Shown: positions 35,975 to 44,800 of the stretch, piece by piece | How the letters are laid out: the number at the start of each line of letters is the position of its first letter | How positions within the stretch are numbered: position 1 is the first letter of the stretch | Made by a program: the position numbers and the translations under genes | DNA from: Kiritimatiellia bacterium | Lineage (GTDB): Bacteria > Verrucomicrobiota > Kiritimatiellia > JAQICX01 | Direction of reading: 5' to 3' | DNA: 59,673 bases | NCBI GenBank assembly: GCA_027858345.1 | Contig: JAQICX010000217.1 | Span: forward strand, 1 to 59,673 | The notes under the pieces: generated by a model | What the model was told of the DNA's origin: nothing | Seen by the model: only the letters and a program-made list of their open reading frames with translations | The model's database searches: none

Positions 35975-37187
35975 TTACGATTGCATCCGCCTCCACCTTT
36001 TCGCAATACGCAATTAATTCAGACAAACTCTTTTCTTTCAGCATGTTATAAAGAACAAACACCGACCTCATCTCCTGTGCAGAAAAATCGACCTCCGTGT
36101 ATTTTTTTAATGCGTATTCAAAACCGTTTTCTGAAATATCTTTTTGTACTTCTTTGGCAGAATCATCTCCCTCTGCGTCAAAACACATTGCTGCAGCAAT
36201 AGCAAGTTTTATATATATATTTTGGATGCCATGCTGTTTACAAAGGAGAAATGCACCACATAACCTATCCGTCCTTTTAAGTTTTCTTATGGGATCCTTT
36301 GCCACTCGATCTATAGTGTCTTTGAGAGCGCTGTTATTGAAACGATATATGAGCTTGTATAAAAAATTCTGTAGATCTATTAGCTGTTCGTCATTGTCAA
36401 GCGCAATCGCACATGCAGACTCCATGCCTGCCTTTAACACGCAGTACTTAATATCTACACAGGATATTGCATCATTTATGTATTGATATCCTTTTAAATA
36501 TCCCAAATATGCCGAAAGAGCATGACACATATTATGTATATAAAGCTTCCTCTGTATGAAAAATTTAAAAGGACTATACGGCAAAAGATTTTTTATGTTT
36601 GGAACATTGCCTACAAAACCATCTTTGTCAACATGTAAAATATCAAACTCCTCCACACAGACCGTCAAAGGATTGTCACCATCTTCAGATGCTATAACAG
36701 GAACCATTCTGCCTATGCTTGCCTCTACCAGTCCCACATAATCTCTAAAATTTGATTTTGCATATTCACTTAGATACTTGAATATCTCTGCCTTGAAATA
36801 CTCGTCGACTTTTATGAGGTTTTCACAAAGAATTATATTAAGTGGCGGTTTTCGCTCTGCGATCCTTTTTTCAAGACCTTCTGCAACAATGGGTGCTATA
36901 AATTTTATAACATTTACTCCAACAGCTGTTGCCATAATATCAGCAGAAAAGATCTCCTCAACAACAGCTTCCTCTGTTCCATTTATACCGCAAACATTTT
37001 CGACCACGACATCATTGACCTCATCATTTGACACAATGTGGATTGTGTATTTTTTGTCACTATTGAGTCTGTCTATAATTTTTTCGTTGATATCAATAAA
37101 AGTAACTTCGTAATCACTTTGTGACAGCAGTTGCCCTATGAAACCTCTTCCAATATTACCCGCCCCATACATTACTGCTTTTTTCAT
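35967..37187 (-). CDS. Mannitol-1-phosphate 5-dehydrogenase family protein
   Basis: 406 residues. The NAD site MKKAVMYGAGNIGRGFIGQLL is typical of MtlD, and the C-terminal catalytic Lys-Asn-His set is in QRKLYIHNMCHALSAYLGYL. MtlD interconverts mannitol 1-phosphate and fructose 6-phosphate. At 406 residues it is slightly longer than usual, and its final codons run into a transposase remnant, so the extreme C-terminus may be altered. It is the last gene of a kinase-isomerase-dehydrogenase operon, so the substrate may be another polyol phosphate. RBS GGTGGAGA. Confidence 0.85.
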   Translation of the reverse strand: MKKAVMYGAGNIGRGFIGQLLSQSDYEVTFIDINEKIIDRLNSDKKYTIHIVSNDEVNDVVVENVCGINGTEEAVVEEIFSADIMATAVGVNVIKFIAPIVAEGLEKRIAERKPPLNIILCENLIKVDEYFKAEIFKYLSEYAKSNFRDYVGLVEASIGRMVPVIASEDGDNPLTVCVEEFDILHVDKDGFVGNVPNIKNLLPYSPFKFFIQRKLYIHNMCHALSAYLGYLKGYQYINDAISCVDIKYCVLKAGMESACAIALDNDEQLIDLQNFLYKLIYRFNNSALKDTIDRVAKDPIRKLKRTDRLCGAFLLCKQHGIQNIYIKLAIAAAMCFDAEGDDSAKEVQKDISENGFEYALKKYTEVDFSAQEMRSVFVLYNMLKEKSLSELIAYCEKVEADAIVNR

Positions 37188-37218
37188 TCTCCACCTTTAT
37201 TTTTCTGCTTTTAAAGTC

Positions 37219-37764
37219 TTATTCAGCCACTTCAGGAAGCCTTTGTATCCTTTTGTCTGTAAATACATCTGTTTGGTCTGTGCTGGTGGTGGAAAATTCG
37301 GAAACCACTGCACCCTCTTCACCTGCTTGAAACCAATGTTTTGTGTTTGGGTACAATGTATATTGCTCTCCGGCCTTCAGCTCTATCTCATGAAACACCG
37401 ATACCTCATCTTCACTTTTCCAAAACCTTCTAGCTTTGATGTTCTCCGTAGGCTCACCATCCAAATATAAATACACTGTACCATATCTACACCTAAATGT
37501 CTCTTCCTTGCCTTCTATTTTGCCACTGTCTATATGCATATGTTCAGGACAAGTCTGGTAAGGAAACAGTACAAGTTCTTTTGCGCATACCTTTTCCGTA
37601 TTTATATATGTTAAAATCTGCAAACCCACATTATATAGATCAGAAAGTCCGAAATCTGCAATTTCAATTCTTTCCTTTTCCTGCTCTGTTACTGATATGT
37701 TGAGTTTGTCAAAATATTCCAGTGTTTTGGCTTTTGCCTCTTGATATTGCTTTTTATTTATCAT
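37219..37764 (-). CDS. D-lyxose ketol-isomerase family protein (cupin)
   Basis: 181 residues, a cupin with metal ligands His75 and His77 in PEHMHIDS, a Glu at 87-88 in GKEETF, and His143 in NTKHWFQAG. This matches the D-lyxose isomerase family, which interconverts lyxose with xylulose and mannose with fructose. Its ATG overlaps the stop of the kinase gene by 4 bp and 31 bp separate it from mtlD. The pathway suggested is isomerisation to a ketose, phosphorylation by the kinase, and exchange with a polyol phosphate. Confidence 0.85.
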   Translation of the reverse strand: MINKKQYQEAKAKTLEYFDKLNISVTEQEKERIEIADFGLSDLYNVGLQILTYINTEKVCAKELVLFPYQTCPEHMHIDSGKIEGKEETFRCRYGTVYLYLDGEPTENIKARRFWKSEDEVSVFHEIELKAGEQYTLYPNTKHWFQAGEEGAVVSEFSTTSTDQTDVFTDKRIQRLPEVAE

Positions 37765-38780
37765 ATTATCTTTATCCCATTATCAAATTGATATATTTTA
37801 CTCAACTCTACTGCTCTTTGGAAATCCATCATTCCGCTTATACTATCCGCCTGTGACAGACTGCAAGATGCCGAACATACGGCAAGTACTAAACTATCCT
37901 TCAAACTAAAGCCTCTATATGCCGCATACAACATGCCTGCACAGAAAGCATCACCTGCACCCACATTTCCCTTTATATAATCATCCGGCAGTTTTAGAGA
38001 AGGCATTTGCCTATACTCATTACCGTTCATAGCCACACAGCCCTCCGGAAAATGTATGCAAACTTGCTTTACTCCATTTTCTATAAAAAAATCACAAGCT
38101 TTTTTCAGATTACTCTCTATTATTTTTTTATCTTTATCTCTTAGAGAAATATTTGACACATTTTCAGCTTCTATTTCATTTACAGTTATGTAGTCACAAT
38201 ATTTCAAGCTCCTGGTCACAATTTCTTTGAACCTGTCACTTTGCTCACTTACAACATCTATTGATGTTTTGATTCCTTTCTGCTGTGCTATATATAGTGC
38301 CTTTGCAAGCTCTGTTCCATATTCCTTATTCTTTCTGTCAAACTTATCAAGCAGCAAAGCATATCCTATATGCAATATATCACAGTTTAAGTTGTCAAAA
38401 TCTATATCATCTATACAAAACTCATCATTTGCACCTCTGTAGTGAAAAAATGTTCTGTCTCCAACGTCAACAATAGTCATTACATCTGTATAACTTGTAT
38501 CCGTGTCACACCTTATAACACCTTTTGTATCAATATTATTGTCGTTTAGGAAATCTAGGATTTGCTGTCCGTTTTCGTCTTTCCCCAGTCTACCAAGTGC
38601 GTATAATTTGATTTCGTTGTCACTTAACATTGCTATATCAATTGCTGTATTACAAACGCAACCGCCTATACCTATACTTTGGCTTTTTATATTGCAAAGC
38701 CTGCCTTTCTCAGGAAAAACATCTATCATCTTTATCCTGTCCAATATCATATTACCGGCAACGGCTATACCTTTATTCAT
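37761..38780 (-). CDS. PfkB-family carbohydrate kinase
   Basis: 339 residues from ATG 38780, which has AAGGAGAAAAG directly upstream; a start five codons earlier would sit on that site. N-terminal PfkB signature with IGIGGCVCNTAIDIAML; catalytic Asp and anion hole in KGNVGAGDAFCAGML. Transfers phosphate from ATP to a sugar or nucleoside; with the linked lyxose/mannose isomerase and MtlD-type dehydrogenase a ketose such as fructose or xylulose is likely. First gene of the operon. AT-rich coding with many ATA codons compared with the genes around it. Confidence 0.88.
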   Translation of the reverse strand: MNKGIAVAGNMILDRIKMIDVFPEKGRLCNIKSQSIGIGGCVCNTAIDIAMLSDNEIKLYALGRLGKDENGQQILDFLNDNNIDTKGVIRCDTDTSYTDVMTIVDVGDRTFFHYRGANDEFCIDDIDFDNLNCDILHIGYALLLDKFDRKNKEYGTELAKALYIAQQKGIKTSIDVVSEQSDRFKEIVTRSLKYCDYITVNEIEAENVSNISLRDKDKKIIESNLKKACDFFIENGVKQVCIHFPEGCVAMNGNEYRQMPSLKLPDDYIKGNVGAGDAFCAGMLYAAYRGFSLKDSLVLAVCSASCSLSQADSISGMMDFQRAVELSKIYQFDNGIKII

Positions 38781-39075
38781 CTTTTCTCCTTGCAATAATT
38801 CGGTTCTGTCAAAAGTTTGCAGGCTGAGCCTGCACCCATTTCATTATAAATAAACCAGCCTCTGCTCTATGAGCAGAATTATATTTTTCATACCCACGAC
38901 CAGCGGAAGTGAGGCTGGAGCCTGCGACAGCAATGAAACGCAGTGTAATGTCCTATTTTTGACAGTATCTTTAACGCATTCACTTACAAGTCTATATAAA
39001 ATGCCTTTATAATCTTCTCGTCCAACATTATGCCCCAATTATACCGTTTCGTCAAAAACCTTTTTCCGTTTAAGC
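38781..39075. other. Spacer upstream of the kinase operon
   Basis: A word mosaic (CAGGCTGAGCCTG near 38819; CCAGCGGAAGTGAGGCTGG near 38900) and AT-rich DNA. The minus-strand frame with REDYKGILYRLVSECVKD near 38960-39020 may be a coding fragment; it was not recognised. Confidence 0.4.
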
Positions 39076-39115
39076 AAAAAAAAAGAAGTTTTGGAGAATT
39101 TCCTCAAAACTTCTT
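39076..39115 (-). terminator. Rho-independent terminator
   Basis: Minus strand AAGAAGTTTTGAGG, short loop, CCAAAACTTCTT then about eight T. It lies 20 bases past the stop of the AKR-like gene. Confidence 0.88.
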
Positions 39116-39134
39116 ATTTTAAAAATACAAATTG

Positions 39135-39971
39135 TTAATACGTCAGAGATTTTTTACTACGTGTTTTCTGCAGTTCATTATCCGGTATACGTTTATTAAT
39201 AAAATCAAGAGATAGGTCAATGACTTCACGTGCCTCATCAGGCGTTGTTGTACCAATTGTAACCATATCCTGAGGTCTAATTGTATTCCAGACAAATGCA
39301 AGCCCCACCGGCGGCAATATTCTTCCCGCTGCAAGTGGTTTGATTGTCATTACAGGTTTTTTTGCATTTTTTATAATTCTCATAACCCAGTCGGTTTCAA
39401 CCTGCAGCAGAAAACCAGCGGCATTATATAGCTGTATATAAGTTTCAACATCAACCCCTGTCTCATCCGCAATCACAACTGATTCCGGCATGTGAGTTGA
39501 AAGACCAGGAATCATACCGCGCTCCCGAATCATCTTTGTATATATACCAATATCTCTAATTTCAGATGCACGTCGATCAAGTAACGCATCTGTCACAGCC
39601 TGATGCGGCATGCAGATTGTTGCTCCAAACGCCTTACACTCATCAAACACTCGTTCCGGCTCCATAGCAGGATCTCCACCCGGTGTTATATTAAAATGAG
39701 GAGTAATGACCAGCTTGACCTCGCGACCTGTCCTATTTTGAGCAATATCAATTGCATCACTAAGAATTGGCACAGGCAATCCCATCATCGTATCCACTCC
39801 TGAATTCAAAAATACCGTCAGAATATCTGCAATATTATCGCGCGTCTGATAGTCTTTGATAAACTTATCTTTTGCCATACTGGTATGAGAATAACCGAGA
39901 AACCAATTGGTTCCAATAATTAATCTCGACAAAGAAGCATCACCCACCATTGTTCTTGGAAAATCACTCAT
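39135..39971 (-). CDS. TIM-barrel protein related to aldo/keto reductases, function unknown
   Basis: 278 residues. LSRLIIGTNWFLGYSHTS at the front and MTIKPLAAGRILPP plus VTIGTTTPDEAREVIDLSL at the end resemble AKR strands, but the AKR catalytic Tyr and Lys contexts (D-x4-Y, LxTK) are not evident. Instead there are VKLVITPHFNITPGG and GATICMPHQAVTD. A catalytically different barrel, perhaps acting on a phosphorylated or keto compound, is possible. Start MSDFPRTMVGD with AGAAAG upstream. It has its own terminator and is probably monocistronic. Confidence 0.6.
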   Translation of the reverse strand: MSDFPRTMVGDASLSRLIIGTNWFLGYSHTSMAKDKFIKDYQTRDNIADILTVFLNSGVDTMMGLPVPILSDAIDIAQNRTGREVKLVITPHFNITPGGDPAMEPERVFDECKAFGATICMPHQAVTDALLDRRASEIRDIGIYTKMIRERGMIPGLSTHMPESVVIADETGVDVETYIQLYNAAGFLLQVETDWVMRIIKNAKKPVMTIKPLAAGRILPPVGLAFVWNTIRPQDMVTIGTTTPDEAREVIDLSLDFINKRIPDNELQKTRSKKSLTY

Positions 39972-40184
39972 AATATATCTTTCTAATTATTGATATTGTA
40001 AAACACATAAACAAGTAAGTTATCAAAACATGGCTGACCTGTCTATTAAATATTTCAAAGACCACAAAGAAATCTTGTTTTTTTTGGGGGGGTTAATTGA
40101 ATTTATGAAAACAGGAAGTGTCTCTGTCGCTTAGCAACCGTTTCTCGGAAGCGTCCCTCCCATTGTTAAAATTTATTATAAAGA

Positions 40185-41192
40185 TTATTTCTTCTTTTCT
40201 TCTGTGACAAAACGAACTCTTGTACTTGGCGCAGGATTTTTTTCACCTTCAACAACCGTGCAATAGGAAAATTTTTCATTTACAGATGTAACAACCAATT
40301 TTCCAATCAGTTTGCCGTCTTCGCGACCAAGAATTGCTCCTGTATCTGGATCAAGAAGTTCTTCCCCCTCTGTCTCCATAACAAGCTTCTGCCCCACTTC
40401 AACACTATATAAGGAGCCTCGATTAATAATCACTCCTTTGCTTGTAGCCTTGACGACAGCACCTTCAACAGGAAACTCTTCCATATTTTTCGCAATAAAG
40501 TATGTTGCCTTGTTAATACAATCTTGAGCAGCTTGACCAAGTGGTGTCTTTTTAAAACCACCTAAGTCTGTACTCATTCCTGCTACAGAAAGACCTACTT
40601 TAGCAGAAGTATTACTAGCCTTGCCGACAACTCGTTCTTTTGCAACAATCTCTCCTGTTGTCGTATCAATAAGTTTTACAATAACTGTAACTTGAGCTTC
40701 GGAACGACCTCCACCAATACGAAAGCCCTTAATTCTTATCCCACCCTTTGCACCAGATTGAGATTCATCTACTTCTGTAACAGCTCCAGTTGCCAAATAA
40801 CGAGCCAATCGGATTTTCCCTGTTTGAGCAACTTTTTTTGCAGGAGCAGCACGCCCGCTAGCAGCAAGATCCTGTTCTAGAATCACATCACCCAACTTCT
40901 CCCGCTCAACCACAATAAATCGTCCAGAATCATACAAGGCTGATTCAAGCATAGCAGAAAGATTATCGCCAATCTTCCAATGACCAGCCCAGCCTGAACT
41001 ATTCTCAAAATCTTTAACACCAATGGCATGTTTGATTCCCTTGTATTCACCAAGTTTCATATCGGCATTACCAGATTCTGTTTTAGTGGTCGCTTTCCCA
41101 AACAAAGCAAAAGCATTACTAGATATTGCCATCAATGCGATAGTAGACAAAACTACCAAACTCTTTTGCCTCTTCATTATACTTTTATTCAT
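40185..41192 (-). CDS. CsgG-domain secreted protein
   Basis: 335 residues. Signal peptide MKRQKSLVVLSTIALMAISSNAFA with an AxA-type end and no lipobox Cys, unlike classical CsgG lipoproteins. The CsgG domain (about 50-240) has AIGVKDFENSSGW, SALYDSGRFIVVEREKLGDV and a YLATGAVTEVDES strand. The C-terminal 90 residues (ATSKGVIINRGSLYSVEVGQ and onward) look like a FlgT-type domain. CsgG relatives make outer-membrane export channels or, in many phyla, less defined envelope complexes. No curli subunit genes are nearby. The first ATG has AAAGGA nine bases upstream. Confidence 0.85.
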   Translation of the reverse strand: MNKSIMKRQKSLVVLSTIALMAISSNAFALFGKATTKTESGNADMKLGEYKGIKHAIGVKDFENSSGWAGHWKIGDNLSAMLESALYDSGRFIVVEREKLGDVILEQDLAASGRAAPAKKVAQTGKIRLARYLATGAVTEVDESQSGAKGGIRIKGFRIGGGRSEAQVTVIVKLIDTTTGEIVAKERVVGKASNTSAKVGLSVAGMSTDLGGFKKTPLGQAAQDCINKATYFIAKNMEEFPVEGAVVKATSKGVIINRGSLYSVEVGQKLVMETEGEELLDPDTGAILGREDGKLIGKLVVTSVNEKFSYCTVVEGEKNPAPSTRVRFVTEEKKK

Positions 41193-41897
41193 ATCATTAT
41201 TCCTTTCTACATTAGGTTTGATATATTTATTATCTTCAGATAATTTATAATTGGTCTATATTAGAACTTTTCGACTTATCTTTTAAATATTTAATCACCT
41301 CCATTATTCTGATAAGATATATGAGTACACTATAGACACTGTAATGAATTTTAGACTTCTATATCATATTTTGCAAGCTGATAATAAAAAAACTTGAACA
41401 TATCTCGATTTTTCGGTTGAATACAGCTATGACAACGAGGACGTTGTCGTTCCCATTTTTCCAAGACAACGGTTGTTTGTATGCTGGGAGCGGCCCTCGA
41501 GCTTGCGAGAGAGGCTTTAACCACTAAAAAGAAACAATAGGGTGAAGCAATGAACGTAGTGAATGGCCGATTCCTCATTGTCATAATAAATTATTTTTCT
41601 AATTTATCACCCAAAAAGCAAAAAAAAAAATCATTCCTTGATTTTATTGATCCAAACGCACGCTTTGGTCTCCAACCGAAAAACTAAAGGAACATACCAT
41701 TTTTTTCAGTTGTTTGCCATAATTCGTCGGTCAGCGACCGCCGCTACAGCAGAAATTAGCTGTTTTACATTTGATTTGCAACTTGGCGACTGTAGCGGCG
41801 GGCGTTGACCGACGAGATAACACATCCTACCGAAAACTCAAACATCATTCATCTATGCACATTATGTCCTTCAGGTTGTGGAGCACAAGCTGCCCCT
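41193..41897. other. 705-bp spacer: leader and two repeat elements
   Basis: The 5' leader of the CsgG gene (41193-41400) is AT-rich; minus-strand GGAGGTGATTAAAT near 41288-41301 looks like a ribosome site, but no start follows. Copy G lies at 41405-41690 and a stand-alone beta palindrome at 41725-41816 (CGTCGGTCAGCGACCGCCG / GGCGGGCGTTGACCGACG). Confidence 0.55.
41405..41690 (+). repeat. Nested-palindrome element, copy G (gamma core with an insertion)
   Basis: Left end TCGATTTTTCGGTTGAA; right end TCCAACCGAAAAACTAAAGG. Core arm GACAACGAGGACGTTGTCG; the second arm GGGAGCG...CCTCATTGTC is interrupted by about 83 bp of unrelated words (CTCGAGCTTGCGAGAG, GGCTTTAACCACTAAAAAG). Confidence 0.8.
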
Positions 41898-44800
41898 TTA
41901 ACGAATCATAAGCAACGTTCCTAATCGCATGATTAGTAATTGACCGTCACCTGTAAACAGTTCTGGATATGTGGTTGCATCAACTATGCCACTACCGATA
42001 AAGAGCCCGTTGATTACAAGAGAACCAACTTTTATCACACCATTATAATTCAAGGCAATCTGACCCGGTTCATCAACTTCTAAGTGCAGATGGTCGGCAG
42101 ATAAAGTGGTGGTATCAAAATCCTCTGAAACACCGATTATCTCAAGAGAATCTATCAAGGTACACGGATCGGTTGTGCCTACCGTTACTTCACCTTCGAA
42201 AAGAAGCGCATGCGAGCCAGCTGCAAGATATCCCAAGTCAACATTCTCTGTAGTAAACCAGTGATTGCTGACAATCGTTTCGTGTTTAAGCACATCATCC
42301 ACCTTTACCCTTAAAGTATGGTTGTTATACCAAGTTCCGGTATATCCACGTGGACATTGACTATAGGAAAGATTATATACTCCAGCTGTCTGCACATTGA
42401 TGACAGTACTCATTGTACCACTCTGGCGCACAAAGGCTGTCTGAACTCCATCGCTGGTCTGAGCAGCTGACTCCGAAGAAAAATAACTGTTATTTCGCTG
42501 ATAGCCGGATTCAACACTACCGCTATCCACAAAGTTCCAACCAGCACAACCGCTCTCTGCAGCATCACCACGCTTGTCCATAGCAGACCTGTCTGTAGAA
42601 TATGGCAGCAGCGGATCACTCTCAAAACTTGAATAAGGAACATCAACCGATAATGAACTCTGACTAACAGGAATGCTGATCTCAAAAACTCCACCGGAAA
42701 CATAAATCGTTCCATCCAGCTGATTATCCAACTCTGGATTTAAAACAACGCTCACATTTCCATCACCGGTGAACCCTACATAGCCATCCAATTCTTTAAA
42801 TGTTAGCGATCCTCCATCCAAATTAAATACTCTTTCTCCATTTGCCAGAACCAATCTTCCTAATTCCACATCACGACCATCCAATGAAATGCTTTGGGTA
42901 CTGCTCAGATGATTCGTAAACCACACAGTTGATTCCACACCGTATCCAATAGTGCTGTTCAACCAATTCGTGCCAGCTGCATAAATGGCTGAGCTGGCAT
43001 CAGATATCCACACACCATCGCTGTCAAGAAGAGGCCAGACAGCATTAAAAACCATCTGTACATGTTCTGCATATGTCAGACGGGGATCTGCAAGCCAATC
43101 TTTCAAAGTAGCCTCACCGGACTTGGAAGAGTCATCCCCTGCAACATATAGAGCTCTGGCTGCTGAAATCTCTTTCAGACATCTATTACGTTCGGCATCA
43201 GCTGCTGTGTTGGAATAACTTGGAATAGCTGGAGCAACCATACCATCGTCAAGAGTATTGTCTCGAAGCAGAGTAAGCAGCTGTGAAAGCGCTGTTTTAA
43301 GAGAACTGCTACGCAGCTGTTCCACAGCAAAACTGCATGCCCGAATGTGTGAAAAATAAGATGTGGAATTCAGCTGTTGAATTTTTGCCAGCACTGGTGA
43401 AACAGCAGCAGGAGAATGAGTCCTACCCAAGGCAATGATATAGCTATCCATCAAAGATACTGAACTTCCATACTGTCCCATCCCTGTATAATTCCAGCCG
43501 GTATCCCAAAAACCAGATTCCACAGCATCGGCTAATGTCTGCACACCGGTATCATCATAAAGCATTCCAAGCATATGTGCATATATCAATTTACCGTCAA
43601 AATCAGAACAATTCTCATAAGCCGTACGCAACATCGGAAGAGCTGTCGGAATATCAGCAAACACAACTTGAATATTTGCATAAGAATTTGTCAATCCATC
43701 CACTGCACCCTGAATTTGTGAGGCTGTTATAGGAAATGAGTCTTCTGCCGCTGCAGTAGCGGAGCTGATTATTCCTTTTGAAACCAGATGGCTTTGAAGG
43801 GTATCAATATCTATATTTCGTACAGAAACTTCACTCTGAACCGCAAGTGCTGATGCATAACCGGCGGCATAACCCTGATTCTGTACATCCCTCTGCATTC
43901 TAATCACTGGCATTGCATCTCGATGGGCACTCATGCCAAGGCCCACACATAGAAGATTTTCAAGCCTTTTAGGCAAAAGAACTCTATAAGGAAGATTGAC
44001 AGAAAGAACAGTCCTGGTGGGCTCAAGCATGAAGAATACATCATGAACCGTAAAGCCATGTGAATCAAAATTGCTGACAGTTCTACAGATTGTATCCGGC
44101 CAGGTGCGATTATTAAGTATATCTATAGGTGTCAAAGATACAACACCTACAAGCCTGCGACGCTCACGCGTAGCTGGATTCTGACCTGTATCCCATACAG
44201 CATCAGCATTCATTGAAGCATGTGCCCTACGTGCAAAGAAGAAGACATCAGAAACTTCACCTGGATCCACAAACCCCACATCTGTATTGTTATAACTGCT
44301 GCCAAAATAGTGCGGAGCAAGACCTGCCCCCTGCAATGCAAGCTCAGATGCGGTTATATACTCCGTCTCTTCCCCAGACAAATCAGCTATCAAAGCTCGT
44401 CCGGTGGCATCAACAACCGTCTGAGCAAGAATAACACCGCGCGTGCCATCTGGCAGAGCCACTATCACGCCCTTAAGATCATCTTCATCAACCAAAGCTC
44501 CGACAGCCATGGTCCCAAAAAGGATTCTTACACCAGCCTCACGAGCAGTTCGACGCGTCCACTCCGGTTTTGACATAACCCTTATGGAACCTGTAGCCGC
44601 TGCACCAGGATCAATATCATTAGCAGTAAATCCGCAATCATTGCCATAATAGTATCTTCCTATACGTCCATCAACAGCAACACCACCCATATTATAAAGA
44701 AATTCAACCACTACTGTATCCGCACCGGCACGCCCAGCAGAAATTGCAGCTGGTCCACCAGAAGTTCCAGCCCCGATAATAAGAACCTCACACTCATCTA

